From: an uncultured Clostridium sp.
GTDB taxonomy: Bacteria; Bacillota; Clostridia; TANB77; CAG-508
Direction: 5' to 3'
DNA length: 10,576 nt
Assembly (NCBI GenBank): GCA_947643945.1
Contig: CANRXN010000013.1
Span: 1 to 10,576, forward strand
Shown: positions 1 to 6,851 of the stretch, piece after piece
Layout: every line of letters begins with the position of its first letter
Position numbering within the stretch: position 1 is the stretch's first letter
The notes under the pieces: generated by a model
The model's input: only the letters and a program-made list of their open reading frames with translations
What the model was told of the DNA's origin: nothing
The model's database searches: none
Position numbers and translations under genes: made by a program

Positions 1-2
1 AA

Positions 3-50
3 GAACTAAATTATTTCCAAAAATGGTACAAACGAAAAAATTCAAAATAG
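3..50 (+). CDS. possible 3' end of an upstream gene (partial)
   Basis: The frame beginning at base 3 is open from the window edge and would end in ELNYFQKWYKRKNSK followed by TAG at 48-50. The composition looks like a normal protein C-terminus. A second frame (bases 2-55) is also open and ends at TAA, so the choice is uncertain. Nothing identifies the family, and the stretch could equally be non-coding. The promoter that follows at 57 fits a gene ending here. Confidence 0.3.
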   Translation, partial: ELNYFQKWYKRKNSK

Positions 51-56
51 ATTAAG

Positions 57-85
57 TTGACGAATAAAAAAAATTAAGTTACAAT
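57..85 (+). promoter_or_regulatory. sigma-A-type promoter of the kinase gene
   Basis: A -35 box TTGACG (57-62) and a -10 box TACAAT (80-85) are separated by 17 bases. Transcription should start near base 92, which is also the first base of the inverted palindrome pair. The leader RNA of about 110 nt would therefore begin with that structure. The promoter at 5040-5068 has the same TTGACGAA -35 region. Confidence 0.7.
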
Positions 86-91
86 AAAAGC

Positions 92-176
92 GATGTTTTT
101 TGGGACGGGGTCAAAAAACATCACAAAAAATAAAATATAAAAAGCGATGTATTTTGACCCCGTCCCAAAAAACATC
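92..176. repeat. REPIN-like pair of inverted palindromic repeats
   Basis: Two 31-base units, 92-122 and 146-176, are inverted copies that agree at 30 of 31 positions. Each unit is itself a hairpin: GATGTTTTTT pairs with AAAAAACATC around a GC-rich loop, GGGACGGGGTC or its complement. The segments 92-116 and 152-176 are a perfect 25-base inverted repeat, so one long stem or two short hairpins can form. Two REP-type palindromes facing each other across a short spacer is the REPIN architecture. Such elements are usually mobilised by a RAYT transposase, which is not in this window. The pair lies between promoter and ribosome binding site and so would be transcribed. Family membership is inferred from form only. 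Confidence 0.7.
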
Positions 177-202
177 TCCAAAAACACCAAAGGAGGAAAA
201 TT

Positions 203-1845
203 ATGAAAATACGGATATCAAGATAAAAAAATGGAAGTTTTAGAGGGAACAACGATACAAGAATTATTAAAAGAAGAAATCAAAAATAGCAAATATCCAA
301 TTATTGGTGCTATTTTTAATAACGAATATGTCAATCTTAGCTATCAAATTACAAAAGAAGGAGAAGTTAAACTAATTGACATTGCTTCTAAAGAAGGAAC
401 AAAAATCTATCGAAGAACCATTATTTATATTTTAGGAAAAGCGATGGAAGAGGTGTGTCCAGGTAAAAAAATAGTAGTAAACTATCAGCTTCCCAACTCT
501 ATGTTTTGTGAAATTGAAAATACACAGATAACGGAAGAATTAGTACAAAGTTTAAATAATCAAATGCACAAAATAGTAGAGCAAGATTTTGCCATTAAGC
601 AAGTAGTAATGACACGAAAGCAAGCCGAAGAGTTTTACCAAAAAAATGACGTATCAAAAGGAAGATTACAGTTAGACTTACAAGACAACCAAGAAATTTA
701 TATGTATTACTGTGAAAATTATTACAATTATTGTTATGGAACAATTGCGAATCGAACAGGAGTTACTAAAATATTTGAAATTATAAAATATGAAGATGGC
801 TTTTTAGTAAGATATCCAAGTTCAAGTGACCCAGAGGAATTACCTAAGTTAATGGAAACAAAGAAACTAGCATGGGCATTAGACGAATATGATGATATCC
901 ATAAAATATTAGATGTAAATACGGTTTACAAATTAAACTTAGCAGTAGAAGAAGATAATATCAAAGATATTATTATGTTAGACGAGGCTTTGCATGAAAA
1001 GAAAATTGCTAACATTGCTGACCAAATTGCTAAAAATAGAAAGGTAAAAATGATATTAATTGCAGGACCATCTTCTTCTGGAAAAACAACCTTTGCACAA
1101 AGACTAGGAATTCAGTTAAGAATTAATCACATTAAGCCAGTAACTATCTCTGTTGACAATTATTTTGTAGAAAGAAAAGATACCCCAAGAAATGAAAAAG
1201 GGGAATATGATTTTGAATGTATCGAAGCAATTGACTTAAACCTATTTAATGAACACTTGACCAAACTATTAAATGGCGAAGAAGTAGAAATACCAGAATT
1301 TGATTTCTTAGAAGGAACGAAAAGATATAACCGGAAAAAATTTAAAACTAGAACCAGATCAAGTACTAGTAGTAGAAGGAATTCATTGCTTAAATGATAA
1401 ACTAACTAGTAAAATTTCTAAAGAACAAAAATACAAAATATATATTAGTGCTTTAACTGTATTAAATATGGATCGATATAATAGGATATCAACCACAGAT
1501 ACAAGACTTGTTAGAAGAATCGTAAGAGATTATCAATTTAGAGGCTATGATGCAAAACATACAATTGCTACATGGAATAACGTAAACAACGGCGAAGAAA
1601 AAAATATCTTCCCTTATCAAGAAGAAGCAAACAGCATTTTTAATACCTCCTTAATCTATGAATTAGGTGTATTAAAAGGAGTAGTTTTACCATTACTAGA
1701 AGAAATCAAGCAAGAAGAGCCAGAATATGCAGAAGCAAGAAGATTAATTAATATGCTAAAATATTTTGAAACAATTCCAGCAGAATATGTACCAACTAAT
1801 TCACTTCTAAAAGAATTTTTAGGAGGAGGGAATTTTAAGTATTGA
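203..1845 (+). CDS. uridine kinase-family nucleoside kinase, read through two CGGN sites
   Basis: A P-loop kinase of the uridine kinase/phosphoribulokinase family, expected to phosphorylate a nucleoside in the cytosol; the exact substrate is not shown. Read through two +1 sites it has 546 residues, normal for the long clostridial form. The N-terminal half (about 1-250) resembles the TGS and second additional domains of threonyl-tRNA synthetase. The kinase half has the Walker A motif GPSSSGKT (288-295), VDNYF (about 316-320), DFECIEAID, VEGIHCLND (390-398) and NRISTTDTRLVRR (from about 425). It ends KEFLGGGNFKY with tandem TGA TAA stops. The start is ATG 203, six bases after AAAGGAGG (189-196). 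This frame hits in-frame CGG at codon 4 and would stop at 224. Skipping the C gives MKIGYQDKKMEV and leads into the long frame. The second site is codon 377. Without the shifts the gene would look like two fragments starting at 231 and 1468. Confidence 0.93.
212..215 (+). other. +1 frameshift / four-base glycine site CGGA (kinase codon 4)
   Basis: ATG AAA ATA is followed by CGG in frame; the triplet frame then stops at TAA 224-226. Reading CGGA as one glycine gives MKIGYQDKKMEV and joins the main frame. The AGGAGG at 191-196 fits only ATG 203 and not the in-frame ATG at 230-232, so the site is genuinely translated. Confidence 0.85.
1332..1335 (+). other. +1 frameshift / four-base glycine site CGGA (kinase codon 377)
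   Basis: AAC CGGA AAA: the triplet frame ends at TGA 1395-1397 after an arginine/serine-rich nonsense tail. Skipping C1332 gives RYNGKNLKLEPDQVLVVEGI, the expected approach to the conserved VEGIH motif of the family. Confidence 0.93.
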
Positions 1846-1893
1846 TAAAAAGATTGCACAATTAGCTGACTAAATTTCAATAAAGGAGAAAAA

Positions 1894-2208
1894 ATGAAGT
1901 CAAGAAATTTTGTAGAAATTGACGAAGAATTTATTTGTGAAAACTGTGGAAAAGAAGTTCCAAAATTAGGTTATTCCTGTAGAAACCATTGTCCTTACTG
2001 CTTACATTCTAAACATGTAGACAAAAATCCAGGAGACAGAGAAGAAACCTGCCATGGGGACTTAGAGCCAGTTAGTTTAGAAATAGACAGTAAAAAAGGC
2101 TATGTTATTGTTTTTCGTTGCCAGAAATGTGGTGCCATTCGAAAAAATAAAGCAGCAAAAGACGATAATATGGATTTACTAATCGATTTAAGTAGCAAAC
2201 AAATTTGA
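1894..2208 (+). CDS. RNHCP domain zinc-binding protein
   Basis: A 104-residue protein with the motif that names the RNHCP family, CRNHCPYC at 29-36. Further cysteine pairs are C15/C18 (CENC) and C76/C79 (CQKC), with C53-H54 between them, so one or two structural zinc sites are likely. Family members are small, probably cytosolic proteins of unknown function; their zinc-ribbon look suggests nucleic acid or protein binding, but nothing here proves it. AAAGGAG at 1882-1888 fits ATG 1894. The 48-base gap after the kinase gene holds no terminator, so the two are probably co-transcribed. The gene has no CGG in any frame and needs no frameshift. The length is normal and the stop is TGA. Confidence 0.9.
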   Translation: MKSRNFVEIDEEFICENCGKEVPKLGYSCRNHCPYCLHSKHVDKNPGDREETCHGDLEPVSLEIDSKKGYVIVFRCQKCGAIRKNKAAKDDNMDLLIDLSSKQI

Positions 2209-2223
2209 GAATGGATACAATTA

Positions 2224-2469
2224 TCCCTTAGGAAAATTAAAAAGACATATCTATTAAATTGATTTCTATTCTTAAAATATAGTATATTATTTTTTACACC
2301 TTGTGTGTCGCAACCACCTAATTTCGAAAGTAGGAAGGTTGCTCCAATCGCACTCGTACTAACGTACTCGTTTGGTCGCTTACGCGGTGTTTCAAAATAA
2401 TATACTATATTTTAAGAATTTATAATCATATATAATTTAAAGATATGTCTTTTTAATTTACCTAAGGGA
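2224..2469. repeat. 246-bp palindromic element, MITE-like or structured
   Basis: The ends TCCCTTAGG (2224-2232) and CCTAAGGGA (2461-2469) are inverted copies. The outer arms, about 28 bases each, differ at one position. An inner pair, 2268-2293 and 2394-2419, is a perfect 26-base inverted repeat. The arms frame a GC-richer core (2294-2393) with ACACC/GGTGT closing it, a hairpin at 2310-2342 (GCAACC and GGTTGC around CCTA...TAGG and TTTCGAAA), and the near-repeated CTCGTACT/GTACTCGT block at about 2353-2371. I see no protein in it. It fills almost all of the gap between two convergent genes and could fold into one long stem in RNA from either strand. It may be a non-autonomous mobile element or a two-way transcription barrier. 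No clear target duplication is visible. Confidence 0.7.
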
Positions 2470-2485
2470 CAAAAGAGACTGGTCT

Positions 2486-4970
2486 CTAAATATTGCGATT
2501 TAGGTTTCCATTGGTGTAGTCTTTGCCTTCTAAGCGTTTGCCAGATTTGACAGTTTCTACAATGTGGTTAATAGAAGAAATATCTTCTTCTAAAATGTCA
2601 ATTCTAGCAGAGTTAATAGGAAAGTCACAAGGACAAATTGAGGTGATTTTACTATTAAATAGAGTAGTTACCGTTTGTATATTGTCTGGCATAATAGGAA
2701 AGTCCATGTTTAATCTATCACGTAAATAATAAGAATTTTTCGTTTGACAACGTGCTTTACATTCAGGGTAGCATTTGTCGGTTTCGCCAAGTAGACAGTA
2801 ATTCATGGTAAGCAAAGGAATTCTACCATATACCATCATTTCTTTTTCTAAATAGCTATAATTACATAAGTCCTGAAGCGTTTCTTTGTCTAATTCAGGA
2901 GACAATGTAAAACGACTAATTCCTAAGTTTTTTAAAGCTAAGACAGTTTCTTGGTTAAAGACATTGAAGGTATAGTTTGTGACTAATTTAAAATATTTAT
3001 CTAAGTCTGTAAACAGTTCATTCAAAAGTCTAATATTACAGATGTTTGAAATGACAAACCCTTTAATGTCATAATTTTTAACAGAGGACTCGGCATTGGC
3101 ATAAAATAGGTTTTTGTAATTTCCTTTTACAATAGTTGGCATATAAATATAAGTTTCAAATCGACTACTTAAGGTCTTTAAAATTTCGGTATATTTTCTA
3201 CTAGTAAAAAATTTTAAAGGAATATAGATGTTATCAATTTTATCTGTTAATTCTAAATAGTTGAAATCAGGTTGTAAGTTATTTAATAAAACCGAAATCT
3301 TAGGAGATGGTAGGCTACCTAACGCAATCTCTTTTTTTACATAACTTCTCATATCAGCAATAATGCTATCCTTTATAGAATAAGAAGAGTTTTTTGTAGC
3401 CACTTTTTGAGAAGCTGGTAATTTACGAGAGCAATGTTCGATAGCATAGGTTTCTACTAAGTCCAAAGCATTTCTGCGAAGTTCATTTAAAATACTTAGC
3501 TTTGGAATAAATATATGGCTATCCATAGAAACGGTTATCTTCTTAAATTGATAAGGTGTAGAAGCTGTTTTTGAAATTTGATGGATAACAGTTTCTTTTT
3601 CTAATGGTTTGTTTTTAGCTTCTACAGGTTTTTCATCTAATTCATAATAAAGGTTTAAGTCCTTATATAAAGCGGAATTTGAGTTAGCAGGTGTAATACG
3701 AATAGAAATAGGTTCCTCTTTTTTTATGGTTATTTGGCAATTTAAAGGGATTTGCCTGTTTTCTTGTTTGTAACTTTCTTTTGCTAGGGTAGACAATTCT
3801 TTTGATGACATTTTGTAAATTTTATCATTACAAGAAATATTTCCTTTCATTCGTCCAATCGTAACAATTTGACCAATTTTTGTATTGGTTATGTTTTTCT
3901 TATTTTCCATTAATTCACTAACCGTATAGCTACCAGTTTCCTTTTCTAGCGAAATGGTATCCCCAATTTTGATAGGTTCTTTTAATTTTACAGTAATTAA
4001 TCCTTTATTTTTATTATAATTTTGTACGCTTCCAAGAAATAATCCCATATTGCTAGGCTTATCTTTAAAAACTAAATTTTTATTAGGAGTGTCGCTTAAA
4101 TGTCCAGAAGAAGACATACCACGATTAAATACTTGCATTAGCATTTTTCGGTCTTCTTTATCAACAACATAAGGTTCATTGGATAAAGCTAATTTGATGT
4201 ACTTTTTATAAATTTTAGTAACAATAGCAACATATTGGGAAGACTTCATTCTTCCTTCAATTTTTAAACATTTTACGCCAGATTCTATAAAAGAAGGGAT
4301 ATAATCCAAGCTACATAAATCTCTGGTACTTAATAAATATCCAGAATTGATTTTTCTCTCGTTTTCATATAAATCGTAAGAAAGCCTACAAGGACCAGCA
4401 CATTTGCCACGATTACCAGAACGACCACCGAAGCATACTAGAAAATAGACATTGACCAGAATAAGAAATGCACAAAGCACCATGTGCAAAACATTCAATT
4501 TCAATATCAATATTTTTACAGATATAATCAATCTCATTCATAGAAAGTTCGCGTGCTAAAACAATTCTTTTAAACCCAAGTTTTTGTAACTCTAAAGCTC
4601 CATTTAAGTTATGAACTGTCATTTGAGTACTGGCATGAATTGGTAAATCTGGAAACAGTTTAATTAATTTAGTAGCTAGTCCTAAGTCTTGAACAATAAT
4701 GGCATCAATTCCTGCCAGATAAGCTGTTTTTGCTAAACGAATGGCTTCTTCTAATTCACCATCCTTAATTAAAGTATTTAGGGTTAAATTGGTTTTTACC
4801 CCACGAATTTTAGCATAGAAAATCGCCTTTGTAAGTTCTTCTTTACCAAAATTATTAGCAAAAGCTCTAGCACTAAAGGTGTCACTTCCAAAATAAACGC
4901 TATCTGCACCGTTTTGAACAGCAGCTTTTAAACATTCAAAATCACCAACTGGTGACAATAATTCAATCAT
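2486..4970 (-). CDS. U32-family protein with DUF3656-type C-terminal region (RlhA-like), read through one CGGN site
   Basis: Long-form peptidase U32 family protein, 827 residues when read through one +1 site. Despite the name, characterised U32 members (RlhA, TrhP) are iron-sulfur proteins that hydroxylate rRNA or tRNA bases; the long clostridial form most resembles RlhA, so a role in 23S rRNA modification is the best guess. The start MIELLSPVGDFE is typical. The family signature is at 159-177 (E-x-F-x2-G-A-L-C-x4-G-x-C), followed by GGRSGNRGKCAGPCR (181-195); cysteines 160, 167, 190 and 194 are candidate cluster ligands. More cysteines lie near the C-terminus (CYPECKARC, CPCDFP). The start at 4970 is set by AAAAGGAG (4984-4977) and the conserved N-terminus; an upstream in-frame start at 5033 would add an unrelated leader. 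Stop is TAG. The shift is at codon 181; without it the protein would end before the second cysteine pair. Confidence 0.93.
4427..4430 (-). other. +1 frameshift / four-base glycine site CGGT (U32 codon 181)
   Basis: On the minus strand ATG CTT CGGT GGT CGT: read in triplets this gives MLRWSFW and a stop. Skipping the C gives MLGGRSGNRG, the conserved block just before the GKCAGPC cysteines. This is the only in-frame CGG in the gene; four other CGG strings on its coding strand (+ strand CCG at 2671, 3292, 3922, 4909) are out of frame and cause no shift. Confidence 0.94.
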
Positions 4971-4992
4971 AACAAACTCCTTTTCTAAACCT

Positions 4993-4998
4993 ATTGTA
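4993..4998 (-). promoter_or_regulatory. extended -10 promoter of the U32 gene
   Basis: The minus strand reads TGATACAAT, an extended -10 element (TGnTACAAT), with no good -35 box. Transcription would start near 4986, leaving a leader of about 16 bases that contains the AAAAGGAG ribosome binding site. The same TGATACAAT string precedes polC at 6805-6813. This promoter diverges from the one at 5040-5068. Confidence 0.55.
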
Positions 4999-5039
4999 TC
5001 ACAAAAATAAAATAAATTGTAGAATAAAAGCAAAATTAG

Positions 5040-5068
5040 TTGACGAAAAAAAATCCTAATGATAAAAT
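5040..5068 (+). promoter_or_regulatory. sigma-A-type promoter of the cadherin-like gene
   Basis: TTGACG (5040-5045) and TAAAAT (5063-5068) are separated by 17 bases. A GGAGG ribosome binding site (5092-5096) lies seven bases before ATG 5104. The promoter confirms that the gene starts upstream of the frameshift. Confidence 0.7.
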
Positions 5069-5103
5069 AATACCAAAAAAGAAAGAAAAACGGAGGAAAA
5101 ACG

Positions 5104-6430
5104 ATGAAAATTCAAAAGAAAATGATAGTTAGCCTAACATTTGCTATGATAATAATTGTTAGTTTATTTACAATAAATACACAAGCAGTGAACGAAACCA
5201 ATAATACAAGTACTAATACCAACCAAAGCCGGAAATACTTCAAGTGAAACAACCAACGAAAAGTCAAGTAATGCTAATTTAAGAGATTTAGGAATCAAAC
5301 CACATGATTTTAAAGGATTTAAATATGGAACGACTTTTTATGAAGTATCAGTGCCAGAAGATACCGAAAGTGTGGAAGTATATGCAACAACACAAGAAGC
5401 AAAAGCAAAAGTGACAGGAACCGGAAAGAAAACCTTAGAAAAAGGAGAAAATAAGGCAGAAGTTATAGTAACAGCAGAAGATGGAACAACAAAAACCTAC
5501 ACCATTAATATTATTCGTGGAACTCAGCAAGAGGAAGATAAGAAAGAAGAAACCCAAACTAGTAATGGAATAGCAGAATTAAAAATAGAAAATACAAAAA
5601 TAACGCCAGAATTTAAAACAAATGTATATGAATATAGAGCTAAATATATTGGAGAAGATACCAAATTAAAGATAGAAGCAAAGCCAACAAACGAAGAATA
5701 TAACATTGAAATTATAGGAAATAACAATTTGCAAGAAGGTGAAAACACAATTACTTTATTAGTATCTCAAAAAGATGGTGAAAATATAGCAACGTATCAA
5801 ATAACGGTAAATAAAAGCTTAGTAGACGAAGAAGCAATTGCAAAAGAAGAAGAGGCCAAAAAACAAAATACAAAAAATATGATAATAGGAGCAGTTGTTG
5901 CTATAATAGCTTTAATTGTAGTAGTGGCTATTATTTGGTGGATTCGTAAAAGAAATACTAGACTAGAAGAAGAATATTCTGGAAGACTATTCTATGATAG
6001 AGATGATGACTACTATGAAGAAGACGATGAAGAAGAAGTACCAAGAGCCTTTCGAGGAAAAAGATTTAAAGACGAGCAAGAAGAATTAGAGCCAATAGAA
6101 CAGGCAGAAGAATTAGAAGAAAATGAAGAAGAAAAGCCTTGGGAGCAAGAAAAAACAAAAGTAATGAACTGGCAAGAAATGCTAAAACAAACTGATTTTA
6201 GAGCAAAAGAAGAAAAACATAAAACAAGTGAAGAACAAGTAAAGCAAAAACCAAAAGAATTTCAAAGAATAGAAGAAAAATTTGACCAAGATTTTGAAAC
6301 CATGCCAAAAGAAAAAATAAAAGAAGAGTTCTTAAATGGCTATACCACACAAAATAATTTTGATTTTGAAGATAATAGCTATCGTGATAAAAGAATAAAA
6401 GGAAAACATAGAGGAAAAAGATTTAAATAA
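5104..6430 (+). CDS. membrane-anchored protein with two cadherin-like beta-sandwich domains, read through one CGGN site
   Basis: Predicted single-pass surface protein of 441 residues, read through one +1 site. Residues 1-28 form a signal peptide (basic start, long hydrophobic core, cleavage probably after TQA). A Thr/Asn/Ser linker follows, then two domains of the clostridial cadherin-like beta-sandwich type (about 58-137, NLRDLGIKPHDF to TYTINIIRG; about 154-239, IAELKIENTKITPEF to ATYQITVNKS). A membrane helix spans about 260-281 and is followed by WWIRKR. The last 160 residues would be cytoplasmic, highly charged and probably disordered, with GKRFK occurring twice, once at the very end. 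The ligand is unknown; structural or envelope roles are plausible. ATG 5104 has GGAGG seven bases upstream. The shift is at codon 43 in the linker. An internal GTG start at 5351 would lose the signal peptide. A strong terminator follows directly. Confidence 0.87.
5230..5233 (+). other. +1 frameshift / four-base glycine site CGGA (cadherin-like codon 43)
   Basis: CAA AGC CGGA AAT: the triplet frame ends at TGA 5245-5247. Skipping C5230 gives NQSGNTSSETTNEKSSNAN and connects the signal peptide to the beta-sandwich domains. The site is in a low-conservation linker, so glycine here cannot be checked by alignment; the case rests on joining the two frames. ACC GGA at 5420-5425 also contains CGGA, but out of frame, and is read normally. 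Confidence 0.85.
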
Positions 6431-6434
6431 AAGG

Positions 6435-6473
6435 AAAAAAGCGTGTAAGTAAAATACTTAGCACGCTTTTTTT
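6435..6473. terminator. bidirectional intrinsic terminator
   Basis: AAAAAAGCGTG...TAAGTA pairs with TACTTA...GCACGCTTTTTT around an AAA loop, with one bulged G, and is followed by seven T on the plus strand. The minus strand also carries a T-run after the stem. It sits five bases after the cadherin-like stop and 16 bases beyond the stop of the opposing small gene, so it can serve both. Confidence 0.88.
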
Positions 6474-6488
6474 AAAGATTTGCTAAAA

Positions 6489-6605
6489 TTAGCAACATCC
6501 TCCTCTGTTACCACCGCAACAACAACAGATTAATAATATTAGGATAATAATCCAGCAACAGTCGTCACCAAATCCAAATCCACCGCATCCTCTATTTTCT
6601 GGCAT
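6489..6605 (-). CDS. small Cys/Gly-rich membrane protein
   Basis: A 38-residue protein, MPENRGCGGFGFGDDCC, then a short hydrophobic helix (WIIILILLI, 18-26), CCCC (27-30) and a tail GGNRGGCC. It has nine cysteines and ten glycines. Gly/Cys-rich one-helix proteins of this size are common in Firmicutes and often carry odd database names (I recall 'chorion class high-cysteine HCB protein 13'); some related small proteins are linked to sporulation. No function can be assigned. The purine-rich AAGGGGG lies about nine bases upstream of ATG 6605. I could not fix a promoter with confidence. It converges on the cadherin-like gene and shares its terminator. Both CGG strings on its coding strand are TGC GGT, out of frame, and need no shift. 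Confidence 0.75.
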   Translation of the reverse strand: MPENRGCGGFGFGDDCCWIIILILLICCCCGGNRGGCC

Positions 6606-6654
6606 AGTCTAGACCCCCTTCCATAAAGAAATATGTTTTGTTTGTTTTTTTCTT

Positions 6655-6682
6655 TTGTTGTTTCCTTTGTATGATATATAAT
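6655..6682 (+). promoter_or_regulatory. possible promoter upstream of the polC leader hairpin
   Basis: A consensus -10 TATAAT (6677-6682) has a moderate -35 TTGTTG (6655-6660) 16 bases upstream. Transcription from here, near 6689, would meet the hairpin at 6751-6794 after about 60-100 bases. The region is extremely AT-rich, so a chance match is possible. Confidence 0.35.
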
Positions 6683-6750
6683 ATGTGGATATAAAAAATG
6701 TGTTACAAAATGATAAAAAAATATTGACAAGAAAAAATAAAAATAAAAAG

Positions 6751-6794
6751 AAAAAAGCGTAACAAAAAAATAAAATGTGTTCGCTTTTTTTTTT
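6751..6794 (+). terminator. terminator-like hairpin upstream of polC
   Basis: AAAAAAGCG-t-AACA (6751-6764) pairs with TGTT-CGC-TTTTTT (6778-6790), and a run of ten T ends at 6794. It has the form of an intrinsic terminator, but with only four G-C pairs. It lies just upstream of the probable polC start site, so it would shield polC from upstream transcription or attenuate a longer polC transcript from the 6655-6682 promoter. Confidence 0.55.
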
Positions 6795-6804
6795 AAGCAA
6801 AACA

Positions 6805-6813
6805 TGATACAAT
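6805..6813 (+). promoter_or_regulatory. extended -10 promoter of polC
   Basis: TGATACAAT is an extended -10 element identical to that of the U32 gene. It has no good -35 box. Initiation near 6820 would give a 32-base leader with AAAGGAAG (6835-6842) nine bases before ATG 6852. The leader would contain none of the upstream hairpin. Confidence 0.5.
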
Positions 6814-6851
6814 CTAAACCATGCAAAACATGCGAAAGGAAGCAACAAAAA

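Noticed and set aside
92..176. CRISPR or riboswitch interpretation of the paired repeats
   Set aside because: There are only two units, in inverted orientation, with no spacers; no conserved riboswitch core is recognisable.
4971..5033. Upstream start of the U32 gene at 5033
   Set aside because: It would overlap the extended -10 promoter and add a leader unlike the family; MIELLSPVGDFE at 4970 has its own ribosome binding site.
6777..6851. Upstream in-frame start of polC at 6777
   Set aside because: It lies inside a terminator-like hairpin, would be translated as a Phe/Lys/Cys-rich leader without a ribosome binding site, and ATG 6852 has AAAGGAAG at proper spacing.
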